DNA from: JAIBJP01 sp035601195
GTDB lineage: Bacteria; Actinomycetota; Thermoleophilia; Gaiellales; Gaiellaceae
Length of the DNA stretch: 34,910 nucleotides
Assembly: GCA_035601195.1 (NCBI GenBank)
Contig: DATNOU010000064.1
Location: 1-34,910, forward strand
Direction of reading: 5' to 3'
Within the stretch, counting starts at the first letter, position 1. Every line of letters starts with the position of its first letter. The notes under the pieces are model-generated. The model searched no databases. It saw only the letters and a program-made list of their open reading frames with translations, and was not told the origin of the DNA. Positions 10,035 to 17,185 of this stretch are shown here, piece after piece. Position numbers and translations under genes: made by a program.

Positions 10035-10498
10035 GCCGCGGCGGAGCCGCCGCCCGCGCTCGACCCTCGGCCCGTTCCGCCGCCCAGCGAGCGGCCGGAA
10101 GGCGGAGAGGCCGCCTTCTTGGCGTCGCGCTTCACCGTCGTCGCCTTCTTGCGCGCGGTCGGCTTCTTCTTCGTCTCGGAGCGCTTCGCCGATGTAGGGG
10201 TGGACGAGCCGCTCGTTGCCGAGCTGCCGCCCTCAAGCCGAGCCAGCCGGCGCTCGAGACGCTCGATCTGCTTGCGCAGGTCCTTCAGCTCGTCGCTCGC
10301 GGCGAGGCCGATCTGTGAGAGCGTTCTCCGCGCGCCCGCGTCGACCTTGCCCTTCGCGGACAGTGCCTTTCCGAGCGCGTCCGTGACCATCGGATTGTTC
10401 GCGAGCTCGTTCGTAAGCCGGTTGACGGCCTCCTCGCCTCGTTCTGCAAGCCGTCCCACCAGACTGCCTTCGTCTGGCCTCTTTCGCCCTGTCGCCAT
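10031..10498 (-). CDS. Small coiled-coil protein with Lys/Ala/Ser-rich tail
   Basis: 155 residues. The N-terminal half is helical and phasin-like (LAERGEEAVNRLTNELANNP). A coiled coil follows at about 65-92 (DELKDLRKQIERLERRLARLEG). The tail is Lys/Ala/Ser/Thr/Gly-rich and resembles histone-H1-like tails (KKKPTARKKATTVKRDAKKA), so DNA or polyanion binding is possible. Function is unknown; a phasin-like or nucleoid role is only a guess. A good Shine-Dalgarno sequence AGGAGG lies 7 nt before the ATG, and TAAGGT at 10526-10531 could be the -10 box. It is one of the few first genes here with a clear leader. Confidence 0.8.
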   Translation of the reverse strand: MATGRKRPDEGSLVGRLAERGEEAVNRLTNELANNPMVTDALGKALSAKGKVDAGARRTLSQIGLAASDELKDLRKQIERLERRLARLEGGSSATSGSSTPTSAKRSETKKKPTARKKATTVKRDAKKAASPPSGRSLGGGTGRGSSAGGGSAAA

Positions 10499-10540
10499 GT
10501 GTCGTCCTCCTTGGGTTTCGACCGCACCTTACCCCAGGCC

Positions 10541-11269
10541 CTACGCGTGAATGTTGACCGGCGAGCCGGTTTCGGTCGCGCGGAAGAGGCGGCGGAGCAG
10601 ACGGTTTTCGATCCGGATGCAGCCATGGCTCACCGATCTCCCGACGGACGAAGGGTCGTTCGTCCCGTGAATTGCGATGGGACCACCCTGGGCCCAGTCG
10701 ATCAGGACGGGCGAGAAGGCGCTGATCCCGATGCCGCCGGCCCCATAGGGACCGAACGGATCGGGTGCGTGCAGTCGCTGGTTGACGTAATAGCGTCCGG
10801 TCGGCGTCGGAGTCCCCGGCGCGCCGACACCAGCCGTCACCGCCAGGACCAGCCGTCCGTCTCTGAAGAACGAAAGGCGACGGTTCGACAGGTCGACGTC
10901 GAGCCTAGTTCGAACCGCACGCACCGTGACGGCGCTCGCGGCCACGAAACCGGTTGCGCCGTTGGGACGAACGGGGAGCTGCACGCGATACCACACCGCG
11001 CTGCAATCGCTGTCTCGGATGACGGCGAGGATGCCGAAGACCGTGCGAACGCCGTTCCTGTTCACGCGCGCGAAACTGTGCCGCGCGCGGCCTCCAGGCT
11101 CCTCCACGGCTTGCACCGGGCCGTTCGCGTATGCCGCATACGCCGTCGTCGCGTCGCCAAGTTGAGCGGCCCGCTCCCCACAGCCTTGCCCGATCGCCGT
11201 CTCACCCAGGGCCACCGGAGTGGCAAAGAAGAAGAGCGCGAGGAGAGCGGGTGGTAGCCACCACCGCAT
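10541..11269 (-). CDS. L,D-transpeptidase (YkuD family), secreted
   Basis: 242 residues from the ATG at 11269. A signal peptide spans about 1-22. An SH3-like region comes next, then a YkuD catalytic domain from about 120 with His201 (AIHGTND) and the active-site motif SHGCIRI with Cys217. The enzyme makes 3-3 peptide cross-links in peptidoglycan or attaches proteins outside the membrane. The frame is open further upstream, but the extra residues are Arg/Ser-rich shadow sequence. This ATG lies 8 nt after a TACCAT -10 box and starts a clean signal peptide. It follows the DUF4349 lipoprotein gene by 19 nt. Confidence 0.94.
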   Translation of the reverse strand: MRWWLPPALLALFFFATPVALGETAIGQGCGERAAQLGDATTAYAAYANGPVQAVEEPGGRARHSFARVNRNGVRTVFGILAVIRDSDCSAVWYRVQLPVRPNGATGFVAASAVTVRAVRTRLDVDLSNRRLSFFRDGRLVLAVTAGVGAPGTPTPTGRYYVNQRLHAPDPFGPYGAGGIGISAFSPVLIDWAQGGPIAIHGTNDPSSVGRSVSHGCIRIENRLLRRLFRATETGSPVNIHA

Positions 11270-11277
11270 GCGCTGAG

Positions 11278-11283
11278 ATGGTA
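11278..11283 (-). promoter_or_regulatory. -10 box for the L,D-transpeptidase gene
   Basis: TACCAT on the minus strand ends 8 nt before the ATG at 11269, partly within the short gap after the DUF4349 gene. This suggests a separate leaderless promoter. Confidence 0.45.
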
Positions 11284-11288
11284 GATGG

Positions 11289-12197
11289 TCAGGCCGGACG
11301 GCGACTGGGCCACCGGAGCCGTTTGCGGAAGGCGACTCGTGCCAGGAAAAGCGCAACCGCCAGGAGGAGTACGAGGGGCGCCCCCGTCGCGAGGACGACG
11401 AACGTCCAACCGAGGACGGCCAGGAAGCCCGCCGCGGCCTTACTCCACGCGTCGACGATTCCAAAGCGGTCGCCGCCGCTCTTCGGCACCGGCAGGACCC
11501 GCTCGTACAGGTCGAGCGAGATGGTGGAGAACGCGACCTGGTCGTCCAGGTATTGCAGGCGCCCGCGCGCCTGCTCGAGATCGAGCTGCACCTGGCTGAG
11601 CTGCTGCTGCACGGCCAGAGCTGCCCCGACCGTGTTAGCGCGGTCGAGGAGCTCGAGGAGCTGGCTTTCGACCGCTTGGAGCTGGCGGGTTCGCGCCCGC
11701 AGGTCGACGTACTCCTGGGAAACGTCCTGGCCGTTCTCCCGGCGGGCCTCCACCCGGCCGAGCGAGGCGAGCGCCTTCATCGCCTCGGCGTAGTTCCTCG
11801 CCGGGATCCGCAGGACGAGCGTCCCGCGCACAAGGCGTTGCGCACTTCCCTGCGACGCTGAGGAGCTGACCACGAAACCTGCCAGCCCGGCTGCGATCGA
11901 GCGCGCCTCGTCCACTGTCTCGTCGAAGCGGCCCCGCTGCACCGAGAGGCGCACCGAAGAGGTCTGCACGATCTGCGGCCCGATCTCGGGCACCCCGGAG
12001 ACATTGCGCTGCGACGAAGGGAGCGCCTTGTCCGCCCCGGTCACCTCGCCGGCAACCGCGGACCGAGCCGCTCCTCCTCCAGCTTCGAAGTCTCCGGTTA
12101 CTCCAGCCGCGCCGCCACCCTCCTCTCCTCCGCTGCTGCACCCTGCCGCCGCGACTGCGGCGAGAACCACCAAGACGATGAAGACGAGCTTGCGCAT
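11289..12197 (-). CDS. DUF4349 lipoprotein
   Basis: 302 residues. The lipobox AAGC (Cys20) follows a short signal. A Gly/Ser linker leads into the DUF4349 domain (QIVQTSSVRLSVQRGRF, then GTLVLRIPARNYAEAMKAL), which contains a coiled coil (TRQLQAVESQLLELLDRANT). One C-terminal membrane helix is at about 255-280, with a basic cytoplasmic end. The domain is therefore held near the outer face of the membrane from both ends; its role is unknown in the family. The ATG at 12197 is strongly supported by AAGGAGGAAGG directly upstream, so the longer frame is rejected. It is divergent from the thioesterase gene. Confidence 0.92.
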   Translation of the reverse strand: MRKLVFIVLVVLAAVAAAGCSSGGEEGGGAAGVTGDFEAGGGAARSAVAGEVTGADKALPSSQRNVSGVPEIGPQIVQTSSVRLSVQRGRFDETVDEARSIAAGLAGFVVSSSASQGSAQRLVRGTLVLRIPARNYAEAMKALASLGRVEARRENGQDVSQEYVDLRARTRQLQAVESQLLELLDRANTVGAALAVQQQLSQVQLDLEQARGRLQYLDDQVAFSTISLDLYERVLPVPKSGGDRFGIVDAWSKAAAGFLAVLGWTFVVLATGAPLVLLLAVALFLARVAFRKRLRWPSRRPA

Positions 12198-12207
12198 CCT
12201 TCCTCCT

Positions 12208-12230
12208 TCGTGTCGTTTGCTTCGACACGA
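12208..12230. promoter_or_regulatory. Inverted repeat in the lipoprotein/thioesterase intergenic region
   Basis: TCGTGTCG (12208-12215) and CGACACGA (12223-12230) are exact complements separated by 7 nt. The pair sits in the 58-bp gap between two divergent genes, a plausible operator position. It could also form a hairpin in the leader of the lipoprotein mRNA, just ahead of its Shine-Dalgarno sequence. Confidence 0.45.
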
Positions 12231-12255
12231 GCGCGACTGCGAAAGTTCCCGGCCC

Positions 12256-12678
12256 ATGAAGGGCTTCAACTTCGCCACCGACGTCACGGTCCGCTTCAGC
12301 GAGACGGACGCGCAGGGGATCGCGAACAACTCGGTCTATCTCAACTGGTTCGAGGTCGCCCGCATCGCGTATCTGGCCCGCTTCCCGGGCGGGTACCGAG
12401 GTCTGATCCAGCAGGGCGTGGAGGCCCTCACGATCGAGGCGCACGTGCGCTACCGCGCGCCGTGCGGCTTCGACGACGAGCTTCGCATCCATACCCGGGT
12501 CACGGAGCTGCGCGGGGCGCGGTTCCGCTTCGAGTACGTGGTCGAGCGGACGAGCGAGCCGAGCGCCACGGTCGCCGAAGGCTGGACGGCGCACGCCTGC
12601 GTGGATGCGACGACGCTGCGCCCGACGCGTATGCCGGCCTGGCTGGCCGAGGGCATCGCAGGGGCCGAGGCAGGCTAG
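12256..12678 (+). CDS. Acyl-CoA thioesterase, 4-hydroxybenzoyl-CoA thioesterase-like hotdog fold
   Basis: 140 residues. The motif FSETDAQGIANNSVYLNWFE carries the catalytic Asp18 of the 4HBT/YbgC hotdog group, followed by VEALTIEAHVRYRAPCGFDDEL, the second conserved block. It hydrolyses an acyl-CoA thioester in the cytoplasm; the substrate is unknown. The ATG at 12256 opens the domain. The frame reaches further upstream but there lies antisense to the DUF4349 signal region. Its TAG stop shares the CTAG tetramer with the TAG of the convergent VanW gene, a 4-nt tail overlap. Confidence 0.91.
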   Translation: MKGFNFATDVTVRFSETDAQGIANNSVYLNWFEVARIAYLARFPGGYRGLIQQGVEALTIEAHVRYRAPCGFDDELRIHTRVTELRGARFRFEYVVERTSEPSATVAEGWTAHACVDATTLRPTRMPAWLAEGIAGAEAG

Positions 12679-14549
12679 GGCGCGGTCGTGGTCCCGGTCG
12701 ACGTGCCGGTGGTGGTGGCGCGCGTCGTGGATCCGGACTTCGCCGACGTAGTCGCTCCCGGCCGCGGCTTCGTGCCGACGCGGACGACCTTCGGCTCGGA
12801 AACGTACGACGAGTACCACGTCGCGTCGTACAGGAGGCGCCCGCGCTTGTCGTAGACGAGACGGCGCACGGAGACAGAGCGCGAAGGCGATCCGGCCTCT
12901 TCGACGACCTGCTGGCCGACGTAGAGCTTCGGATCGAGGACCTTCTTGACCTTGGGCGGGGCGGTCTCGCGCAGGGGCGAGGTCTGCGTCTCGACTCTGC
13001 GGTGCACCGGCGTCCCGAAGAGCCTGACCGTCAGCGAGGAAGAACCGATGATCGTCTCGAGCAAGAGCCAGTGCCCGGTGTCGTTCACGAACTTGAGGTC
13101 GGTGTCGGGGTAATTGACCGTCGCGTCGCGGCCGAGCGGGTAGTGGTCGATGTACAACGCGTGGTTGTGCCGCTCGCTGACGGGGAGCCCTCCCTCGTAG
13201 GCGGCGTTGAAGACTGTCGTGGAGACCTGGCAGACGCCGCCGCCGAGGCCGTTCTTCAGCTCTCCGTTGATGATCACCGGCGCCTCGAGGAAGCCCTTGG
13301 CCGCATTGCGGTCGCCCGTCGTCTTGTTGAAGGAGAAGGTCGAGCCGGGGCCGATCAGATGCCGGTCGATCAGCTTGGCGACGAGCTGGACGTTGTGGAT
13401 GCGGTTCGGCTCGCCCCCGTAAAAGGTCGTGTAGCCGCCGACGAGGCCCGTGATGCCGAGCGACTTGGCCCTCTCGGTCGAGAGCTGGGGCTCTGCGGCG
13501 ACGACCACGAGCTCGACCTCACGATCGGTGGTGGAGAGCGCAGCGGCGAGGAAGGCGCCCTGGGTTGTCGGCACGTCGAGGCGTCGTCCTTTCCGCGACG
13601 GGACCATCGTCGCCCGTCCCGAGCTAGAGACATTGAAGGCGACCTCCCGAGGAGGCCTGCCGACAGCCTTGCCGAGGTTGGCGAAATAGCGCCGGGCCGC
13701 CGGGCCGCCGATTCCTAGCTGCCGCTGCCCGTCCTGGGGAAGCTTGAGGAAGGTCGCGATCTGGTCCGGCGGGACCGACCAGTGCACGCCCCTGTACGCA
13801 AAACGGACGGGTGCCGAAAGCGCAACTCGTACCTGCTCGGCGACCCGGGCGAGAGCGTCGCGCGTCACCGCGGGCGGATCGATGACGACGGGCAGCGCTA
13901 CCGGACTGCGCTCGAACCCGGACAACGCGCTCACGATCGTCCGCGCCGCGGCCTCCCGATCGAGCTTCCGGCCTGCCTCACCCGGTACGACGACCGGCTT
14001 CCCGTTTCGCATCACGATCGCGGCTTCGCGCCCATGGACGTCGACCGTCCGCGCGATCGAGCGGAGGCGGCGGTCGAGAGTCCGCTCCTCGAAGATCGCT
14101 CCAGGCTCGACGTTGGCGCCGAGCAGCCGCAGCTGGACCCGCTTGAGCCCGCGCAGCGGAATCACCCCGGCGCCTTCGTCCAAGCCCTGCCGCACGGCGG
14201 CTGCCCAGTCGACCCGCAGCGCGATCTGAGCCGGTGCGATCGGCCAGCTACGCCCGCCGGCCTTGAAAGCAATGGGGACGGCTGCCAATCTGCGCGCGCG
14301 AGCGGCCAACTTCTGCTCTGCTTGCTCGGCCTTGAGGCCGCCGACGTTCAGATCGGCGACCGTCACACCTGCCGCGATGCGATCGGCGGGTCCTGCGAAG
14401 ACCAACCCGACGGCGAGCAGCGCGATGACGAGCGCACCCGCGGTGGCGCCGACCACCTTGAAGCCGCGTCGGACCAGAGCCGAATAATCCCGCTGAGCAG
14501 GGATAGACCGACCCCGACGGATCGGCTCGACGCCGACATCCGCTCGCAT
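12675..14549 (-). CDS. VanW/G5 domain cell-wall protein with PG-binding-like repeats
   Basis: 624 residues. A cytoplasmic basic N-terminus and one membrane helix at about 32-55 anchor it outside the cell. Two YoaR-like (PF12229-type) putative peptidoglycan-binding regions follow at about 75-185 and 220-340. The VanW domain at about 385-510 contains GPGSTFSFNKTTGDRNAAKG and GGGVCQVSTTVFNAAYEGGL. A G5-like domain lies at about 520-590, then a Thr/Ser/Gly-rich tail. The family role in the wall is unclear; VanW accompanies some glycopeptide-resistance operons, but nothing else here suggests resistance. The ATG at 14549 is 10 nt after a TAGACT -10 box. It is convergent with, and overlaps, the thioesterase gene. 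Confidence 0.93.
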   Translation of the reverse strand: MRADVGVEPIRRGRSIPAQRDYSALVRRGFKVVGATAGALVIALLAVGLVFAGPADRIAAGVTVADLNVGGLKAEQAEQKLAARARRLAAVPIAFKAGGRSWPIAPAQIALRVDWAAAVRQGLDEGAGVIPLRGLKRVQLRLLGANVEPGAIFEERTLDRRLRSIARTVDVHGREAAIVMRNGKPVVVPGEAGRKLDREAAARTIVSALSGFERSPVALPVVIDPPAVTRDALARVAEQVRVALSAPVRFAYRGVHWSVPPDQIATFLKLPQDGQRQLGIGGPAARRYFANLGKAVGRPPREVAFNVSSSGRATMVPSRKGRRLDVPTTQGAFLAAALSTTDREVELVVVAAEPQLSTERAKSLGITGLVGGYTTFYGGEPNRIHNVQLVAKLIDRHLIGPGSTFSFNKTTGDRNAAKGFLEAPVIINGELKNGLGGGVCQVSTTVFNAAYEGGLPVSERHNHALYIDHYPLGRDATVNYPDTDLKFVNDTGHWLLLETIIGSSSLTVRLFGTPVHRRVETQTSPLRETAPPKVKKVLDPKLYVGQQVVEEAGSPSRSVSVRRLVYDKRGRLLYDATWYSSYVSEPKVVRVGTKPRPGATTSAKSGSTTRATTTGTSTGTTTAP

Positions 14550-14559
14550 CGAAGCGGCG

Positions 14560-14565
14560 AGTCTA
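14560..14565 (-). promoter_or_regulatory. -10 box for the VanW/G5 gene
   Basis: TAGACT on the minus strand ends 10 nt before the ATG at 14549, in the 22-bp gap after the GH3 gene. No Shine-Dalgarno sequence is visible. Confidence 0.45.
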
Positions 14566-14571
14566 ACAACG

Positions 14572-15477
14572 TCAGGGGTTGCCCAGACCCAAGAAACGGC
14601 GCAGGCGAAGGACGCGGGCGACGTGCTCATCCAAGAGACCGCGCCGCGCGAGCGGAACCAGCGCGCGGATCGCCCGACGTGCGTCGGGCCCGTTCGTAAA
14701 GAGGAGGAGATCGGCTCCCGCGCGCGTCGAAGCAAGGGCGCCGAAGACCGCGTAGCGACTCCCGAAAACCGAGAGAGAATCGGTGATGGCGACGCCTTCG
14801 AACCCCGAGCTGCGAAGCAGCCGGTAAGCGGCCTGATTGAACGAGGCGCGCCGCGGTCCGAAGCGTGGGTAGAAAGCGTGCCCAACCATCACGCAGGGAA
14901 CGCCCGCCCTTATAGCTTTGCGGAAGGCCGCCAGCTCTCGCTGGACGACGCGGGCACGAACATGCGGCGATTCGTCGGTCGAGACCTGAGCCGTTCCCAG
15001 GCCAGGGAAGTGCTTCACGCAAGCGCCCGTGCCGCCCGCGTCCAGCCCGCGGGCGAACGCGAGCGCCAACGCCGGGCTGGCGAAATGGCGCGATCCCAGC
15101 GGCCCGCCGCGAAGGTCGATGACCGGCGCCAGGTCGACGTCGACCCCCGCGCGGCGAAGAGCAAGCCCGGTCGCCCGTCCGGCCCAAAATACGCTCCGAC
15201 GATTCGAAAAACGGGCCGCGGCCGTCCGCGGCGGCAGCTTCTCGAAGGTCGAGGATGTGCCGCCCTCCTGGTCGACGAACACCAGGGCTCCCGTCGGCCT
15301 CCGCTCCCGGACGCTGTAGTCCTGCACGAGCACGCCGGCGACCCCACGTGGGGCAGGTAGCCCCGAGACGACCACGAGCGCCGCCTTCTGGCGCGGTGTG
15401 AGCAGAGGAAGAGCCGGCGACGACCCGGGCGGCGCGACGAGGGCGGCGACCGCCTGAAAGAGCGCTGCGAACCCCAA
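14572..15477 (-). CDS. Glycoside hydrolase family 3 protein, NagZ-like beta-N-acetylhexosaminidase
   Basis: 301 residues from TTG. GH3 landmarks are VDQEGG (68-73), DLAPVIDLR, KHFPGLG (155-161), MVGHAFYPRF and the nucleophile region AITDSLSVFG with Asp233. NagZ-type enzymes remove N-acetylglucosamine from muropeptides. The loop after KHFPG reads STDESPH rather than the usual D-S/T-H, so the His-Asp dyad used by NagZ is shifted or altered. The N-terminal hydrophobic stretch ending in PALP could be a short signal peptide. The protein lacks the C-terminal domain of long GH3 enzymes, as NagZ does. The TTG is 9 nt after a TAGTCT -10 box shared with the divergent acyl-CoA dehydrogenase gene. Confidence 0.88.
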   Translation of the reverse strand: MGFAALFQAVAALVAPPGSSPALPLLTPRQKAALVVVSGLPAPRGVAGVLVQDYSVRERRPTGALVFVDQEGGTSSTFEKLPPRTAAARFSNRRSVFWAGRATGLALRRAGVDVDLAPVIDLRGGPLGSRHFASPALALAFARGLDAGGTGACVKHFPGLGTAQVSTDESPHVRARVVQRELAAFRKAIRAGVPCVMVGHAFYPRFGPRRASFNQAAYRLLRSSGFEGVAITDSLSVFGSRYAVFGALASTRAGADLLLFTNGPDARRAIRALVPLARRGLLDEHVARVLRLRRFLGLGNP

Positions 15478-15485
15478 GGGTTCCC

Positions 15486-15492
15486 TAGACTA
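15486..15492. promoter_or_regulatory. Overlapping bidirectional -10 element TAGACTA
   Basis: Plus-strand TAGACT (15486-15491) ends 6 nt before the GTG of the acyl-CoA dehydrogenase. Minus-strand TAGTCT (15492-15487) ends 9 nt before the TTG of the GH3 gene. The whole intergenic gap is only 20 bp, so both promoters must share it. Confidence 0.65.
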
Positions 15493-15497
15493 AATCC

Positions 15498-16712
15498 GTG
15501 GATTTCGAGCTGAGCCCGGAGCAGCGCGAGGTGCAGTCGACCGTTCGCCAGTTCGTGGACGACCGCATCCTGCCGAATGCGATCGAGAACGACATCAACC
15601 ACCACCTCGACATGAGCGTCATCGAGGGGATGGCCGAGCTTGGCCTCCTCGGCATCACGATCCCGGAGGAGTACGGCGGCGCCGGCCTGGACTTCGTCTC
15701 GGAGGCGCTCGTTTGCGAGGAAATCGAGCGCGGTGAAGCCGCCTTCCGCACGCTCATCTCCGTCCACGTCGGGCTCAACTCGCTCGCGCTGCTTCGCTAT
15801 GCCGACGAGGAGCAGAAGGAGCGCTATCTCCCGCCGCAGGCTCGCGGCGAGAAGCTCGCGTGCTTCGGGCTGACCGAGCCGGCCGCAGGCTCGGATGTCG
15901 CGGCCATGAGGACGAATGCCCGCCGGCAGGGCGACGGCTATGTCCTCAACGGCCAGAAGAACTGGATCTCGTACGCGGCCGTCGCCGACCATGCGCTCGT
16001 CTTCGCCAAGACAGATCCGGACGCGAAGCACAAGGGCATTTCCGCCTTCATCGTCGAGCGGGAGTGGCCGGGCGTCTCGACCCAGGAAACGGAACACAAA
16101 CTCGGTGTCTGGGCGGGCTCCACTGGGGAGCTCTTCTTCGAGAACGTCGAGGTTCCGGCGGAGAACCTCGTCGGCGAGGAGGGTCAGGGGTTCGAGATCG
16201 CCATGTACGGCCTCGACCAGGGGCGCTTCACGGTCGCCGCGGGCGCCTGCGGCGTAATCCGAGCCTGCCTCGAACGCTCGGTCGAATACGCCCGCGAGCG
16301 CGAGACCTTCGGCAAGCCGATCGGCAAGAACCAATTCGTGCAGGACATGATCGCGGAGATGGTGCTCGGTTACGAGACCTCGAAGCTGCTCGTGATGCAG
16401 GCCGGCTGGCTCAAGGACAAAGGCGTCCGCAACACACGGGAGACGAGCCTCGCGAAGTGGCACGCGACGGAATCGGCCTTCCGTGCCGCCCACCTCGCCA
16501 TCCAGGTCCACGGCGCCTACGGTTACTCGGGCGAGTACGGGATCGAGCGGTACTTCCGCAACGCCCGCGCCCCGATCATCTACGAGGGCACCACCCAGAT
16601 CCACAAGATGATGCAGGCCGAGCACGCCCTCGGATACCGGAACCTGAACGGGCGCGACGGCGACATTTCTCCGCTCGCATCATGGGGCCCCGCGCTGCTG
16701 CAGTCGCGATAG
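15498..16712 (+). CDS. Acyl-CoA dehydrogenase
   Basis: 404 residues. It is an FAD-dependent alpha,beta-dehydrogenation enzyme for an acyl-CoA, passing electrons to ETF. The N-terminal helical domain begins directly (MDFELSPEQREVQ). The FAD/substrate motif LTEPAAGSD is at 125-133, then FGKPIGKNQFVQDMIAEM, and YEGTTQIHK contains the likely catalytic base Glu363. The C-terminus extends about 25 residues beyond the usual EHALGY end. The GTG is 6 nt from a TAGACT -10 box with no Shine-Dalgarno sequence, so the mRNA is probably leaderless. The last 31 nt overlap the start of the next secreted-protein gene. The acyl chain preference cannot be read from sequence alone. Confidence 0.95.
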   Translation: MDFELSPEQREVQSTVRQFVDDRILPNAIENDINHHLDMSVIEGMAELGLLGITIPEEYGGAGLDFVSEALVCEEIERGEAAFRTLISVHVGLNSLALLRYADEEQKERYLPPQARGEKLACFGLTEPAAGSDVAAMRTNARRQGDGYVLNGQKNWISYAAVADHALVFAKTDPDAKHKGISAFIVEREWPGVSTQETEHKLGVWAGSTGELFFENVEVPAENLVGEEGQGFEIAMYGLDQGRFTVAAGACGVIRACLERSVEYARERETFGKPIGKNQFVQDMIAEMVLGYETSKLLVMQAGWLKDKGVRNTRETSLAKWHATESAFRAAHLAIQVHGAYGYSGEYGIERYFRNARAPIIYEGTTQIHKMMQAEHALGYRNLNGRDGDISPLASWGPALLQSR

Positions 16713-17185
16713 CCGCTGTCGCGGCGATCGCGCTGATCCCATCATCGACGGCAGCGCCACCCCCGCAGGCCGAGTTTGTACCGGGACGGTCGCTCGCCGG
16801 AGTTAGCCTCGGGATGACGCCTGCACAGGTCCTGCAGGCCTGGGGCAAGCGCCACGGCGTCTGCCGCAGATGCCTCGACCGAACGTGGTATTTCAACTAC
16901 CGCCCCTTCACTCCTGAAGGCGCGGGTGTGGTCTTTCGCCGCGGTCGCGTGGTGCACGTCTTCACCGTTTGGCGGCCGTCCGGCTGGAAAACGCCCGAAG
17001 GCCTCGTTCTCGGCGCGCCTGACTCCGACGTCTCACGGACGTACGGCTCACTCGACCGCCGCCCGTGCACGGGCTACCACGCGCTGCTGAAACCGGGGAA
17101 GCGCGTTGAGAGCGCCTTCTACGTCTTCCGCGACAAGGTCTGGGGCTTCGGTCTCATCCTGAAGAACGCGTCGCCCTGCCTGTAA
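16682..17185 (+). CDS. Small secreted protein with conserved-looking cysteines
   Basis: 167 residues. A clear signal peptide (RAAAVAIAAVAAIALIPSSTAA) is followed by a small domain beginning FVPGRSLAGVSLGMTPAQVLQAWG, a pattern typical of small extracytoplasmic beta proteins whose function is unknown. Four cysteines are present, as GVCRRC, RPC and SPC, suggesting two disulfides. It starts inside the acyl-CoA dehydrogenase gene (31-nt overlap) and its 3' end overlaps the convergent MFS gene by 32 nt. A start further downstream would lose the signal peptide, which supports the ATG at 16682. Confidence 0.78.
   Translation: MGPRAAAVAIAAVAAIALIPSSTAAPPPQAEFVPGRSLAGVSLGMTPAQVLQAWGKRHGVCRRCLDRTWYFNYRPFTPEGAGVVFRRGRVVHVFTVWRPSGWKTPEGLVLGAPDSDVSRTYGSLDRRPCTGYHALLKPGKRVESAFYVFRDKVWGFGLILKNASPCL

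Noticed and set aside
12675..14549. VanW protein as evidence of a vancomycin-resistance operon
   Set aside because: No vanH, vanA/B, vanX or vanS/R-like genes adjoin it; VanW/G5 proteins are widespread wall proteins.
15015..16625. Minus-strand open frame of 536 codons opposite acyl-CoA dehydrogenase
   Set aside because: It lies antisense to a complete acyl-CoA dehydrogenase and runs out of frame through the GH3 gene.
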